A DNA stretch of 64,000 bases from Candidatus Tokpelaia sp. JSC188 (GTDB lineage Bacteria; Pseudomonadota; Alphaproteobacteria; Rhizobiales; Rhizobiaceae): NCBI GenBank assembly GCA_003331065.1, contig QENB01000010.1:19995-83994 (forward strand), written 5' to 3'. A model generated the notes under the pieces. It ran no database searches. It saw only the letters and a list, made by a program, of their open reading frames with translations, and had not been told where the DNA came from. Every line of letters begins with the position of its first letter. Position 1 is the first letter of the stretch. Below, piece after piece: positions 48,744-61,396 of this stretch. The position numbers and the translations under genes are program-made.

Positions 48744-49913
48744 TCAGCTTTTGAGATAGATGCGCCCATCTTCTACAAAAAAAAATTCGGCTCGCCCTTC
48801 TAGATCAGTGAAAAGAGCTCTATCTGTTCCTGTCATGAAAGCTTGGACACCTAGTGTAGCAAGGATATCAAATAAAACTTTCCGGTGTTTAGCATCCAAA
48901 TGTGCAGCAATCTCATCCAAAAGCAGAATTGGTGTCATACCTGATAATTGGCCTGTCAAGCAAGCGTGAGAGAGAATAAGCCCTGTCAAGAGGGCCTTTT
49001 GTTCACCTGTTGAACACAATCCAGCTGGTATTGATTTTTCTTTATGAATAACAATAAGATCTGCACGATGTGGTCCGACAAGAGTGCGTCCAGTGATGCG
49101 ATCTGTCGCACGACCTTCTTTCAGTAGGACGCGGAAATTTTCCTCTACATCAATAGTTGGTAATGAAAGTAATATCTTTTCAACTACACCTTCTAGGCTA
49201 AGCTCGACTTGTGGGAAACATCCTGTATATAGGCGATTTGTTGTGGTATTTAAAAGCCGAATCATCTCATAGCGAGCAATTGCAATCGCTGTGCCGAGCT
49301 TGGCCATTTGGGCTTCAAATGCATCAAGCCATGCCATATCGTGTATATTATCAATCAAAAGACGATTGCGAGATTGCATTGCTTTTTCATAATCAAGGAC
49401 ACGCCGCCCATGCAACGGATCAATAGCTAGAATCATACGATCAAGAAAACGACGCCTATCACCTGCTGCACCACAAAAAAGCCTGTCCATTGCTGGGATT
49501 AACCAGATGATCCGACAATACTCTAGCATCATATCAGCAGACCGTGGTATGCCATTTATCCGTATCCGTCGACCCCCTTTATTCTGTCCTGCACCTACAA
49601 GCCCAGTACCAATCAAGACTTCACCATAGGTCCTGCAATTAAGTCGCGCATGAATGCCGAATCCAGAAAAATTGTGATGAACAGCATCAAATGAACTAAC
49701 ATCCTGATAGACAGCATGACGCAACCCACGTCCTGGGGAAAGGAGCGAAATCGCCTCAAGTAAATTAGTCTTGCCAGAACCATTATATCCTGTTATCACG
49801 ACAGACGCACCGGAAAAGTCTAATTTTAATGTTGCGTAATTGCGATATGAGGACAGAGCGATATGCCGCAGCAGAACCTGTCCGATAGTATCCAATCCAA
49901 GACAAACAGTCAC
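48744..49913 (-). CDS. recF: DNA replication and repair protein RecF
   Basis: An SMC-like ATPase that loads RecA at gaps with RecO and RecR. The 389-residue protein has Walker A GYNGSGKTNLLEAISL (42-57), the signature RRRFLDRMILAIDP (about 150-163), the ABC-type signature CSTGEQKALLTGL and Walker B PILLLDEIAAHLD. It lies 7 bp after dnaN on the minus strand in the order dnaA-dnaN-recF, the ancestral replication cluster. Confidence 0.95.
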   Translation of the reverse strand: MTVCLGLDTIGQVLLRHIALSSYRNYATLKLDFSGASVVITGYNGSGKTNLLEAISLLSPGRGLRHAVYQDVSSFDAVHHNFSGFGIHARLNCRTYGEVLIGTGLVGAGQNKGGRRIRINGIPRSADMMLEYCRIIWLIPAMDRLFCGAAGDRRRFLDRMILAIDPLHGRRVLDYEKAMQSRNRLLIDNIHDMAWLDAFEAQMAKLGTAIAIARYEMIRLLNTTTNRLYTGCFPQVELSLEGVVEKILLSLPTIDVEENFRVLLKEGRATDRITGRTLVGPHRADLIVIHKEKSIPAGLCSTGEQKALLTGLILSHACLTGQLSGMTPILLLDEIAAHLDAKHRKVLFDILATLGVQAFMTGTDRALFTDLEGRAEFFFVEDGRIYLKS

Positions 49914-49920
49914 AATGACT

Positions 49921-51042
49921 TTATACTCGCATTGGCATCAACACATAAAGCGCATCTGCTGTTTCGCTCTCGCGTATCAACGTTGGCGAACCTGCATCTG
50001 CCAACATAAAAACAATATCCTCACCAGATAATTGACTGGTAATATCTAGCAAATAACGTGAATTAAAACCGATTTCTAGTGCCGTATCTTTGTATTCAAC
50101 GAGCAATTGATCCTCTGCAGTGCCAGAATCAGGACTGCTAACGCTTAAAGTCAGATGATTAGGTATAACTGATAGCTTAACAGCTCGTCCCCGATCAGTA
50201 GCGATGGTTGATACTCTATCAACGGATATGGAAAAAGCCGCCCGGTTCAGAACAAGTCTTTTTTCATTGTCGACAGGAATAACTCTCTGATATTCTGGAA
50301 AGGTACCATCAATCAATTTTGATGTCAAGACAAGTGAGCCAATATTGAAACGAATTTTGCTGTCTGAAAGCTCAATCAAAACTTGTTTGCCAATTTCCTC
50401 TCCTAAAAGCTTGTGTAATTCCCCTACTGTCTTACGAGGAATGATAATGCCAGGCATCCCCTGTGCTCCTTGTGGAGCTTCGATTTCCATCTTAGCTAAG
50501 CGATGACCATCCGTTGCAACAGCACATAATTTTGATATTCTTTGATCATCTAAAAGATGTAAATAAATACCGTTCAAATAATAGCGCGTTTCCTCGGTAG
50601 AAATAGCAAATTGGGTGGCTTCAATAAGTCTCTTCAAGCCTGAAGCTTCAAATTTAAAAGAATGGCTGAAATCACCTGTACTTAGCTCAGGAAAATCTCT
50701 CTTCGGCAAACATTGCAGTCGAAAACTTGAATGACTTGATGTGATAGTGACAAAATTCCCTTGAGGATTCATTTCTATCATAATGCCACTGTTATCAGAT
50801 AGCTTACGTACAATTTCATAAATCAGATGAGCAGGAATTGTTATCGCACCTGCTTTCTCAACCTTTGCCCCAGTTGTTTCCATTATTTCAAGATCAAGAT
50901 CCGTTGTTTTAAGCTGTATTTCTTCAGCTTTAGCATCGATTAACACATTGGAAAGAATTGGAATTGTATTACGGCGCTCAACCACACGCTGCACCCTCCC
51001 AAGGGATTTCAAAAAATTTGCACGATCCACAGTAATACGCAT
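49921..51042 (-). CDS. dnaN: DNA polymerase III sliding clamp, beta subunit
   Basis: The sliding clamp: three clamp domains repeated over 373 residues. The ATG at 51042 gives MRITVDRANFLKSLGRVQRV, the family start; a longer frame from 51099 adds a non-conserved leader and is rejected. C-terminal text ends LYVLMPMRV, the typical end of the clamp. It sits between dnaA (276 bp upstream) and recF (7 bp downstream). Confidence 0.97.
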   Translation of the reverse strand: MRITVDRANFLKSLGRVQRVVERRNTIPILSNVLIDAKAEEIQLKTTDLDLEIMETTGAKVEKAGAITIPAHLIYEIVRKLSDNSGIMIEMNPQGNFVTITSSHSSFRLQCLPKRDFPELSTGDFSHSFKFEASGLKRLIEATQFAISTEETRYYLNGIYLHLLDDQRISKLCAVATDGHRLAKMEIEAPQGAQGMPGIIIPRKTVGELHKLLGEEIGKQVLIELSDSKIRFNIGSLVLTSKLIDGTFPEYQRVIPVDNEKRLVLNRAAFSISVDRVSTIATDRGRAVKLSVIPNHLTLSVSSPDSGTAEDQLLVEYKDTALEIGFNSRYLLDITSQLSGEDIVFMLADAGSPTLIRESETADALYVLMPMRV

Positions 51043-51318
51043 AACAACATAACTCACTTTCAAAGCAATAAAACTGCCCGCATGTTTAAACATGCTCACA
51101 AAAATTTCTATAATTTGAGAACTCCGGTTTATTTTTTCGCAAATTAATAAAAAGCTATTCTAACAACCTTGCCCGAAAAATCATGGAAGTCAGAAAACTG
51201 GATCCACTGTCTTTATAAATGGCAGAAAATAAACTACAAAAGCAAGTTGTTCTCTGCACCTCTTGATTTTGCCTGTTGATAAATATAGAGAATAGATATA
51301 TCTGTAGACCTGTAAATA

Positions 51319-52866
51319 TCAAGAAACTGAAGCAGTTTGATCATTGATAAGACCCTTCAAAAACTCAAGTTCCCAAGCAAGCTTTTGATCACTTCCGGCC
51401 AAACCTTCAATTTTGCGAACAGCGTGGAGTACCGTTGTATGATCACGCCCACCAAATTGGCGTCCAATTTCAGGCAAAGAACGTGATGTCATTATTTTTG
51501 CCAGATACATAGCAATTTGCCGCGACTTAACAATGGAGCGAATACGGCGATTAGATAAAAGATCCTTCTTTGATATACCGCAATAACGAGCAACAATGCG
51601 CTGAATTTCCTCAATCCGGATACGCTTAGTTTTACCATCACGTGTCAAATAGCCGAGTAGCTCGTCAATGCGGGTAAGGGATAAATCCGGCTCAAAAGAT
51701 TGGCGGAAAATAAGCTGGTTAAAAGCTCCCTCAATATCTCGCCAAGAGCCAGAAATTTTACGTGCAATATGAGATAACACATCTTCCTTAATATCGAGCA
51801 CCAGTTTTTCTTGACGAGCTAATTTTAGACGACCTCGCAACATTTTCAACCTCATCTCATAATCCGGTGGGCTAATTTCAAGAGAAACGCCGCCCTGTAA
51901 ACGGGAACGCACACGCAAATCAAGTGATTCAAGCTCTAAAGGAGGACGATCGGCTGCTACTACAACCTGCTTAACACTATCAAGGAGGTTGTTGAGAAGG
52001 TGGCAAAATTCATGCTGAATAGACTTTCCCTGTAGGAATTGCATATCATCAATAATTAAAAGCTCAATATCACGCAATTGCTTCTTAAAAGAAAGCGTAT
52101 CATTATCACGGATAGAAGTTGTGAATCTCCACATAAAATATTCAGCTGTTAGATAAACCACACGAACGGGGATAGAACGCCTCAGTGTCGCTGTGGCAAT
52201 TGCCTGCAAAAGATGAGTTTTCCCCAATCCTACGGAAGCATATATGAAGAGTGGATTAAAGCGAAGTTCTCCTGTTTTAGACGCAGCAATCGCGCGCGCA
52301 GCAGCAAGCGCAACACGATTTGACATGCCTTCAACAAAATTCTCAAAAATATAGCGAGGATCTAGAGGAGAGCCAAAAACAGAGGTGTTTTTGGATGTTG
52401 GGTTCTCTGCTTTTACTACAGTTTCTGAAAAATCTATAACAGTTTTCGACTGTATTTCAATATCCGAAAGAGACTGGGAAACTAGCGGTCTTATAACACG
52501 ACTGACACTGCGTACCACAATATCAATACGCATGATTGACGGATTTTCTTCCTGCCATAATTCTGTAAGCAGTGTTGAATAATGATTATTGATCCATGAG
52601 CGTAAAAACGCAGTCGGCACAGAGAGACGAACTTGATTGCAAGTATACTCATCCAGTTTTAAACGTCCAAACCAGCTAGCATAAGCCTCTGTACCAACTC
52701 GTGCCTTTAGCTTAGTTGAAACTCGCTCAAAAATCTGTTGATTATTTTTCTCGGAATATCGTTGATCAGTTACAATTTCTTGACCCAAGTTTCTAGACGA
52801 AGATGAGACATTCGTAGGTGAATCTTGGCTCAAATAACTATCCGTGTCCGTTCTTAAACTATTCAT
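51319..52866 (-). CDS. dnaA: Chromosomal replication initiator protein DnaA
   Basis: Binds oriC and opens DNA. The protein has 515 residues from ATG 52866, preceded by AAGGAC at 9-base spacing. Domain I is near 45-115 (with [20 protein letters not shown]), then a variable linker. The AAA+ domain has Walker A GLGKT (213-217), [12 protein letters not shown] and DRPPLELE. The C-terminal DNA-binding domain has the DnaA signature [16 protein letters not shown]. rpsT, often just upstream in Rhizobiales, is missing here. Confidence 0.97.
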   Translation of the reverse strand: MNSLRTDTDSYLSQDSPTNVSSSSRNLGQEIVTDQRYSEKNNQQIFERVSTKLKARVGTEAYASWFGRLKLDEYTCNQVRLSVPTAFLRSWINNHYSTLLTELWQEENPSIMRIDIVVRSVSRVIRPLVSQSLSDIEIQSKTVIDFSETVVKAENPTSKNTSVFGSPLDPRYIFENFVEGMSNRVALAAARAIAASKTGELRFNPLFIYASVGLGKTHLLQAIATATLRRSIPVRVVYLTAEYFMWRFTTSIRDNDTLSFKKQLRDIELLIIDDMQFLQGKSIQHEFCHLLNNLLDSVKQVVVAADRPPLELESLDLRVRSRLQGGVSLEISPPDYEMRLKMLRGRLKLARQEKLVLDIKEDVLSHIARKISGSWRDIEGAFNQLIFRQSFEPDLSLTRIDELLGYLTRDGKTKRIRIEEIQRIVARYCGISKKDLLSNRRIRSIVKSRQIAMYLAKIMTSRSLPEIGRQFGGRDHTTVLHAVRKIEGLAGSDQKLAWELEFLKGLINDQTASVS

Positions 52867-53342
52867 TGTCTTTTGTCCTTTAACAATCAACTTTTAGATC
52901 AATAATATGCAATACCTTAAGAATAACAACATACTCTAAAAATTCGGTCTTTACATTGCCCATTACTTAGTCATTCCCGTAACAATTCTATAAGCCGGTA
53001 TAACAAAAGAAAATGAATTATCTTTGGCCAATATTGTTAGTTAGAATACAAACAGTGCGCCATTGGTATCTTCTATCCTAAAAACTAAGAGAGCTAAATA
53101 GTACTGACTAAAAACATCTTTGCAAAACCTAGGTGCAAATTATATCACTTTCTATGTTTATTAAAGATGCCCAATAACCCCCGAAAGTAGACAATCTCAA
53201 CACAGCTGCTAACTGAGATCATTAATCACTACTTCTAATAAAAAAACGCCCAACTAGTACATACAAACGTAATCACTTAGTTATCCCTCTTTGATAAATT
53301 CCCCCCCTCATTCCAAAAACCGCTGCTACGGTGTTAAAATAA
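52867..53342. other. Spacer between dnaA and pyrG
   Basis: 476 bp without an ORF. No perfect DnaA box (TTATCCACA) was found by eye, and no rpsT text. It contains an inverted repeat ATCTCA...TGAGAT near 53194-53219 and a 7-C tract at 53301-53307. It may include the dnaA promoter. There is no evidence for an origin here. Confidence 0.45.
53301..53307. repeat. 7-C homopolymer, intergenic
   Basis: Run of seven C shortly after the pyrG stop, in the dnaA-pyrG spacer. Confidence 0.9.
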
Positions 53343-55333
<1,991 letters not shown>

Positions 55334-55726
55334 TCAATTGGGTTTACTTTCTGAAGGAACCGCTGGCCTATTTTCATTAGGAGGAATAGCAGGATTGACC
55401 TTCTTATCCTGTTCAACAGAAAGATTTCCTAAATGATTAGGAGCATTGCCATTAGCTGATACATCACCGTAACTTGATAGCGGTACCTTATCCAGAATAT
55501 CTAACCTAGGAACACTCTGAAGCACACTCAGAACGATTGAAGTTAGAAAGAACCCACTTGCTAAAATAGCTGTCAGACGAGTCAGAGCATTCTTTGTGGC
55601 ACGGATTGTCATAAAACCAGAACCTCCGCCAATGCCAAGCCCACCACCCTCAGAACGCTGAATTAGAATAACCCCAATAAGCGCAACGATAATCAATAAA
55701 TGAATAACTATAACAAATGTTTGCAT
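55334..55726 (-). CDS. secG: Preprotein translocase subunit SecG
   Basis: The small auxiliary subunit of SecYEG. The 130-residue protein has two membrane helices (about 3-23 and 52-74) around the SecG motif ILIQRSEGGGLGIGGGSGF (about 21-39), plus a low-complexity hydrophilic tail ending SESKPN. It lies between tpiA and pyrG on the same strand. With YajC it is the only Sec component found in the window. Confidence 0.92.
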   Translation of the reverse strand: MQTFVIVIHLLIIVALIGVILIQRSEGGGLGIGGGSGFMTIRATKNALTRLTAILASGFFLTSIVLSVLQSVPRLDILDKVPLSSYGDVSANGNAPNHLGNLSVEQDKKVNPAIPPNENRPAVPSESKPN

Positions 55727-55865
55727 TAGCTTTGCTCTATAAATACAGGTCCGTTTCTATAAAATACTAAAAACCTGACCCTCTACTAACCTTTGAAAAA
55801 TCCCTTCACCTTTTAGAAATATTTTAATTACACTTGAATCTCAAGAGAAGGAGAGGTCTTTTCTA

Positions 55866-56633
55866 TCATAATTTGTCATATGCGTGATGACAAATTTCAA
55901 GAAAATCCGCCGCCCTCAGACTTGCTTTACCAATTAATGCTCCATTGACGTGTGGTATCCCTAGAAGAACTGCAGCATTATCTGGATTTACAGAACCACC
56001 ATAAAGTAACCGAATTTTATTACCTTCATCACCAAAGCGGGTACATAAACTATTACGCAAAAAAGCATGTGCCTTTGCTACATCCTCTTCTGTTGGCGTT
56101 ATTCCACTTCCTATCGCCCAAACTGGCTCATACGCAATCACTAGCTGTGCCACAGAAACAGCATCAGGTATAGAAGCCTGACATTGGTGAGCAATTACAT
56201 CTAATGTCCTGTGGCTTTCACGTTCCTGCAATGTTTCTCCTACACAGACAATCGCTGTCAGTCCAGCTCTCCACGCTGCTTTAGTTTTGACTCGCACCAC
56301 TTCATTTGTTTCATCATGATCAGTACGGCGTTCGGAATGCCCAAGAATTACATAATCCGCTCCAGCATCTTTTAGCATAGGCGCTGATATATCGCCTGTG
56401 TGAGCGCCGCTGTCAGCAATATGACAATCTTCAGCACCTAGCATCAAATTTCCGTTTTTCACAACTTCAGTTGCACGGGAAAGAAGTGTAGCAGGCAAGC
56501 AGAGCAAAGCGTCAAACGACCGGATAGTCCTTGTTTCCAATCCGGCAACTATCGCACGAATCTCTGAAAGAGTTTCACTTGTTCCATTCATTTTCCAGTT
56601 CCCAGCAACAAGTGACTGTACATCTAGGCTCAT
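55866..56633 (-). CDS. tpiA: Triosephosphate isomerase
   Basis: Interconverts DHAP and glyceraldehyde-3-phosphate. The (beta/alpha)8 barrel has 255 residues from ATG 56633, preceded by GAGGAG with a 7-base spacer; an upstream frame to 56708 is rejected. The catalytic residues are visible: Lys in AGNWKMNG, His in ILGHSERR, Glu in AYEPVWAIGSG. It is divergent from the ppiD remnant across about 270 bp. Confidence 0.96.
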   Translation of the reverse strand: MSLDVQSLVAGNWKMNGTSETLSEIRAIVAGLETRTIRSFDALLCLPATLLSRATEVVKNGNLMLGAEDCHIADSGAHTGDISAPMLKDAGADYVILGHSERRTDHDETNEVVRVKTKAAWRAGLTAIVCVGETLQERESHRTLDVIAHQCQASIPDAVSVAQLVIAYEPVWAIGSGITPTEEDVAKAHAFLRNSLCTRFGDEGNKIRLLYGGSVNPDNAAVLLGIPHVNGALIGKASLRAADFLEICHHAYDKL

Positions 56634-56903
56634 AAATTTTCTCCTCAATTTAATCCTATAATTGATAGATAGATCTAGGTATTGATCCACTCCTAATTGA
56701 TCAAGCAATTTTTATAATCAGAACATGGTTTAAGAGACTAAAGAGAGCTAGTTTCTAATCAAATATTTTTCCTGCCTTCATAAATTGCCTATGTTTCTTA
56801 AAAATCTTTCAAAATTGTTTTAACTTGCATCTCATGGTAGGTTAGGGCAAAATTTAACACAAAATATGATTGCAACATTACGATTTTACGAACGAAATTA
56901 CTT

Positions 56904-57955
56904 ATGCTTGACAAATTTCGCGACAATGCCAATTCGTTAACTTTTACTTGCCGGTTTTGTCATTTGGAAAATTCCATATCACAGCAAGGAGGAGCTTTTT
57001 GTATCAGGGATAATCGGTTATCACATTACAAGAATATCAGGCTATGTTAAATGATATTATAGATCGAAATTCCTACAGTATTGGACGACATCTGACACAG
57101 GAAGAGATAAAGCAATTCCGCACTCCGCAGATTGTATTGCAACGTATGTATACAGATACACCATTAGGTGAAGAGGTCAGACGAATAAAGATTGCTGCAT
57201 CCAACAATAGCGCCATCAACCTTCTCATCCGGGATCTTTTTTTTAAAGGAACAAATGCCCAATTCAACAAAGAACACTTCCTTACCTATATACAAAAGAT
57301 GCACCTCGCGAAAAATGATATTTTTGGTGCCCTTAATAGACAAGCAAGACGTAAGCAGCGTGTACCAAGCACTTTAGATTATATTAAGGTACCAAATGCC
57401 CTTTGTTTTGCAACTTTGCTTTATCAGAAAAAACCGCATACGATTGATTATTTTAAACTTGCCTCCGTCCTTACAGGAGAAATTGTCGATCTGGAAAAAG
57501 TGATTCCAGAAAACTGGTTCGAGAATAATCAAATACCAGAATACAGACAGATTGGTTATATGCCAATGTATATAAAAGATATTACTCGCCCGCAGGATGT
57601 GACAGAAGAAGCTACCAAAGCTTTTTACGTACAAAGCAAGAAGCGCTTTACCATCCCAGCAAAGCGTGAAATTGATCTGTTGCGCTTTGGTATTTCTACA
57701 GAAGCCGATGATGCAGCAGCCGCAGAGCTTGCGGATGGTGCATCGTTTGAAATGCTACTGACTACCATCAAAAAAAAACAATCGCTGATATTAATTAGAA
57801 AAGGGCCAATAACAAAGGCAGAACTGCTGACGCTCATGGCAGAGGACATTTTTGCTCTTCCAAAAGGAAAAGTTAGTGCTGTGATCAACACTCTTGTAGG
57901 ACCCATCATCATGCGAGTTGTGAGTATCTACATAATGGAAAACAGTTATGCATAA
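56904..57955 (+). pseudogene. ppiD: Truncated, degraded PpiD-type peptidyl-prolyl isomerase
   Basis: Rhizobial PpiD (about 630 residues) is membrane-anchored and sits before trpD. Here MLDKFRDNANSL at 56904 matches a PpiD start, but the following membrane helix is destroyed by a frameshift and a stop. A second frame then resumes VITLQEYQAMLND and is open from ATG 57044 for 303 codons: a SurA-N-like helical region with LTQEEIKQFRTPQIVLQRM, then the start of the PPIase region with ALPKGKVSAVINTLVGPIIM. It stops where about half the normal protein should remain, overlapping trpD. The 303-codon frame might still yield a soluble fragment, but the anchor and C-terminal half are gone. Confidence 0.75.
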
Positions 57956-58970
57956 TCTTAAATTCTATATAAACAAGATTGCAGATGGTATTCCCTTAAA
58001 CCGTAAAGAAGCCATGGAAGCTTTCTCAATTATTATATCAGGCGAAGCAACACCTGTGCAGGTTAGTGGTTTTTTAATGGCCTTGCGTGTACGTAAAGAA
58101 AGTCTAGACGAAATTTTCGGCGCTATTTCTGCCCTACGACAGAAAATGTTACCTGTGAATATATCCGAGGATGCAATTGATATTGTCGGAACAGGCGGTG
58201 ATCAATGTGGTTCCTATAATGTTTCGACTGCTAGTGCCTTTGTCGTCGCAGGTACTGGGGTTACCGTCGCGAAACATGGAAATAGAGCACTGTCTTCAAA
58301 ATCAGGTGCAGCTGACACCCTAAAAGCACTTGGTATTAACATTGATGTAACGCCAGAACTAATAGCATATTGTGTCAGAGAAATTGGCCTTGGCTTTATG
58401 TTTGCTCCCTGCCATCATCCAGGTATGCATCATGTCAACTTTATACGGGCAGAGCTTGGAACACGTACAATTTTCAATATTCTTGGACCACTCTCTAACC
58501 CTGCCAGAGTTAAACGACAGTTGATCGGTGTTTTTTCTCCTGAATGGATTATTCCTGTCGCACGCTCTCTTCAAGAACTTGGCTCGACTTCGCTTTGGGT
58601 TGTGCATGGAGATGGTCTTGATGAATTGACAACTACTGGTAAAACACAAGTCGCTGCTATCAGAAATGGCGAACTGTCAACTTTCACAGTTACGCCTGAG
58701 GATGCAAAATTACGAAAGGTGGACATATGTCAATTAAAGGGCGGTACACCTGAAATAAATGCTGTAGCAATACGAGAACTCTTGGATGGAAAGATCGGTG
58801 CTTATCGTGATATCGTTCTACTGAATTCAGCAGCAGCCCTTATCATCGCTGATAAGGTAAATGATTTAAAAGAGGGCGTAGCAATGGCAGCAGAAAGCAT
58901 TGATAGTGGCAAAGCTAAAACTATACTCAACCGCCTTGTTGATGTGTCAAATCACGAGAAGTTTGTATGA
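57948..58970 (+). CDS. trpD: Anthranilate phosphoribosyltransferase
   Basis: Second step of tryptophan synthesis, anthranilate + PRPP. The 340-residue protein has an N-terminal helical domain (about 1-75), the PRPP-binding [18 protein letters not shown] (about 82-99), [21 protein letters not shown] and [20 protein letters not shown]. It begins 8 bp inside the ppiD remnant and overlaps trpC by ATGA. trpE and trpG are not in the window, so the supply of anthranilate cannot be judged here. Confidence 0.95.
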   Translation: MHNLKFYINKIADGIPLNRKEAMEAFSIIISGEATPVQVSGFLMALRVRKESLDEIFGAISALRQKMLPVNISEDAIDIVGTGGDQCGSYNVSTASAFVVAGTGVTVAKHGNRALSSKSGAADTLKALGINIDVTPELIAYCVREIGLGFMFAPCHHPGMHHVNFIRAELGTRTIFNILGPLSNPARVKRQLIGVFSPEWIIPVARSLQELGSTSLWVVHGDGLDELTTTGKTQVAAIRNGELSTFTVTPEDAKLRKVDICQLKGGTPEINAVAIRELLDGKIGAYRDIVLLNSAAALIIADKVNDLKEGVAMAAESIDSGKAKTILNRLVDVSNHEKFV

Positions 58971-59761
58971 TGAATAATCTTTTGCAGAAAATTAAAATGT
59001 ATAAATATAAAGAAATCGCTGCAGCAAAGGCAGCATTTCCTTTGTCTGACCTTAAGGCTCGTATCGCTGATGCTGATCGCCCTCGTGGATTTATTCAAAC
59101 CCTTAAAACAAAAATCGCAGCGGATAAATTTGGCCTTATTGCAGAAATTAAAAAAGCTAGTCCATCTAAAGGGGTAATTCGTGAAGATTTCAACCCAGTT
59201 GAACTCGCACATGCTTTCGAGAAAGGCGGAGCTGCATGCCTTTCAGTACTGACAGATCACATTTCTTTTCAGGGCTTGCCAGAATTCCTGATTCAAGCAC
59301 GTACTGCCTGCAGTCTACCGGTTTTACGCAAAGATTTTTTGTTTGATGCTTATCAAGTTTATGAAACTCGCTCTTTGGGGGCTGACTGTATTCTTCTTAT
59401 TCTTGCTGCCATTGATGATCATCTTGCGCAAGAACTGGAAGAGATGGCATTTGACATTGGTATGGATGTATTGATTGAAATTCATAATGAAATTGAACTG
59501 GAACGCGCATTAAAACTCCAATCACCACTTATTGGGATTAACAACCGTAATCTGCGCAATTTTACAATTGATCTTTCTAATTCAGAACGTCTTGCTAGCA
59601 TGCTGCCATTAGATAAGCTTTTGGTTTCAGAAAGTGGTATCTTTGTCTATGAAGATTGTCAAAGATTGCAAAAAAGTGGTATTAACTGCTTTCTGGTCGG
59701 AGAAAGCCTTATGCGACAGCCTGATATTACAGCAGCAACTAGAGCAATATTGGGTTTTTAA
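58967..59761 (+). CDS. trpC: Indole-3-glycerol phosphate synthase
   Basis: The monofunctional enzyme of tryptophan synthesis. The 264-residue (beta/alpha)8 barrel has the signature [16 protein letters not shown] (about 61-76, with the catalytic Lys), [14 protein letters not shown] (about 110), and phosphate loops [10 protein letters not shown] and VSESGIF. It overlaps trpD by ATGA. In relatives moaC-moeA-lexA follow; here a 346-bp spacer leads into the yajC region, a break in order. Confidence 0.95.
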   Translation: MMNNLLQKIKMYKYKEIAAAKAAFPLSDLKARIADADRPRGFIQTLKTKIAADKFGLIAEIKKASPSKGVIREDFNPVELAHAFEKGGAACLSVLTDHISFQGLPEFLIQARTACSLPVLRKDFLFDAYQVYETRSLGADCILLILAAIDDHLAQELEEMAFDIGMDVLIEIHNEIELERALKLQSPLIGINNRNLRNFTIDLSNSERLASMLPLDKLLVSESGIFVYEDCQRLQKSGINCFLVGESLMRQPDITAATRAILGF

Positions 59762-60107
59762 AGTCCGTGTAGTTTGCGAAAAATCTGAGTCAAGTCCAAT
59801 TTAACTACCTGAATAAGCGGGAGAAGCGTAAATAGCCCTTCGTTTTAAATAAATTGTTGCGTATTCGTTAATAAATCATAGTAAGGGGATGATAATTCTC
59901 CGACCCAATTATTTTAAGATTACCTGAAAGCTGTAACTTTATCTAAAAAATCTACAAATGCACATGAGAGCTTTGATCTTTTCTTATTCATTATAACACT
60001 ACCACCAGGCACAACAATATCTCATCTACTCACGCAGATAAATATTTGCCCCTAGAAAGTAAAGAATACCGCACGCAGAAGCGTGCTAGATAATATTTTA
60101 AATTTTT
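59762..60107. other. Intergenic between convergent trpC and the Mth938-like gene
   Basis: 346 bp, no gene. It contains the hairpin listed at 60071-60086. The expected moaC is absent. Confidence 0.5.
60071..60086 (-). terminator. Probable terminator of the Mth938-like gene
   Basis: A perfect GCACGC-AGAA-GCGTGC stem-loop, 22 bp beyond the stop of the minus-strand gene. The downstream minus-strand sequence (GGTATTCTTTACTTTC) is moderately T-rich. It could also stop trpC read-through. Confidence 0.5.
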
Positions 60108-60494
60108 TCATTCAACTGCCAATAATGCAGCAGCAATAGCACGCTCTTCTCCAAGCAAAACATTAAAGGTACGAACTGCTGCGCCGGTATTCATTGAATT
60201 AGCAGCAATGTGATGAGCATGTAATACTTTATGCACATTCTCCGGCAGCAGATACAATTCTCTACCGGTACCGACAAGCAATATCTCGATATCATTTGCT
60301 TCTGCGAGAATACGTCCAATATCGCTCAAGAAAGGAACAGGTCCTTTCGGTTGCCAACTATAAACACCTGAAGGTAGACAGAGGATTGATCCACGATGCG
60401 ATGTATTCGCAAAGCGAAAACCACCATTCCCATAAGCGCTCAAAGATGGCCTCCCTGGGAAATAAGCCTCTCGTATCTCTATCCCTTTTACCAC
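60108..60494 (-). CDS. Mth938-like (DUF498/NDUFAF3-type) protein
   Basis: A 128-residue single-domain protein of the Mth938/NDUFAF3 fold. Recognisable features are IEIREAYFPGRPSLSAYGNG near the N-terminus (5-24), GSILCLPSGVYSW (35-47) and EILLVGTGRELYLLPENVH (70-88). Eukaryotic members help assemble respiratory complex I; the bacterial role is not established. In rhizobia it follows yajC-secDF. Here it is on the same strand as yajC, but the 530-bp gap between them has no secDF. Confidence 0.82.
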   Translation of the reverse strand: MVKGIEIREAYFPGRPSLSAYGNGGFRFANTSHRGSILCLPSGVYSWQPKGPVPFLSDIGRILAEANDIEILLVGTGRELYLLPENVHKVLHAHHIAANSMNTGAAVRTFNVLLGEERAIAAALLAVE

Positions 60495-61024
60495 TTCAAA
60501 CCCCTACTGCCTTATATCATTTCTGTAACTTAATTCCTGAACACAAACCTTCCAATAAAGATAGAAGATACATCCTGACTCCGACAGCCTTTCATCGATT
60601 CTTGATAGAAATTTAAAAAACTTTTGACTATTTTAAGTAGAATAGTCAACACTATTAGTATATTAAGCATACACATAGCCCCGATTACCTTATAAAATAT
60701 GTAAAGAGCCTACTCTAGTGTATTTTAAGCAACATAGAGGTCAGTTCACCTATCATTTAAAATCAATCTATATTTCTTAAAAAACCAAGATTAGCAAGTA
60801 TTAAAATAGTGGTAAATCTAAATGTTAGTTCTCTTAAGCACACATAATAAATCTATCATAAAGCAATAAACAAACTTCAAACTTTCAACCAGTAGTGCAG
60901 TCGCGATAATTATGACTATTATCAGAAACCTACTTCAAGCGTGAAAAGCGTACAAATAAAATACATTTTTTCCTTTTCCTCCTGCTTCTTCTAATTCAAA
61001 CAGCTTCCCAACTAAATTATTTTC
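60495..61024. other. Spacer in the usual secDF position
   Basis: 530 bp without an ORF on the minus strand between yajC and the Mth938-like gene. I recognised no SecD or SecF membrane segment or motif in any frame. The plus-strand frame at 60296-60616 is in part antisense to the Mth938-like gene and is not considered a gene. Confidence 0.5.
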
Positions 61025-61396
61025 CTAATGTTTAGCATTATCGATCTTCGCTTTACTGATAAGCTTTCCCTCAGTAATCGGTTCTCCTTTGACTCTGACA
61101 GTTGAAACCATGCTGCGGACAACACGCACACGGACATCACACGCAATTTCTACCTCTAATTCACCAACATCATCATAAACCTTAGTAACTCTTCCTACCA
61201 AACCGCCACCTGTCACGATAGTATCGCCTCTGCGGGTTGAGTTGACCATTTCCTGATGTTTTTTCATCTGAGTGCGTTGTGGACGAATAATCAAGAAATA
61301 CATAATAAAAAAAATCAGGATAAAAGGGATGAACATGGAAAATTGTCCTGATATCCCGGTATCAGCGATTTGCGCATAAGCTGGTGTGATAAACAT
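61025..61396 (-). CDS. yajC: Preprotein translocase subunit YajC
   Basis: A small inner-membrane protein associated with SecDF and the translocon. The 123-residue protein has one membrane segment (about 20-41) ending in the family motif YFLIIRPQRTQMKKHQEM, followed by a cytosolic domain with GDTIVTGGGLVGRVTKVYD and ISKAKI. It is intact although its partner secDF is missing here. Its neighbour upstream is a divergent DUF815 ATPase. Confidence 0.93.
   Translation of the reverse strand: MFITPAYAQIADTGISGQFSMFIPFILIFFIMYFLIIRPQRTQMKKHQEMVNSTRRGDTIVTGGGLVGRVTKVYDDVGELEVEIACDVRVRVVRSMVSTVRVKGEPITEGKLISKAKIDNAKH

Noticed and set aside
52867..53342. oriC next to dnaA
   Set aside because: No DnaA-box cluster seen by eye; only AT-richness would support it.
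60296..60616. 106-codon plus-strand frame
   Set aside because: It is largely antisense to the conserved Mth938-like gene.
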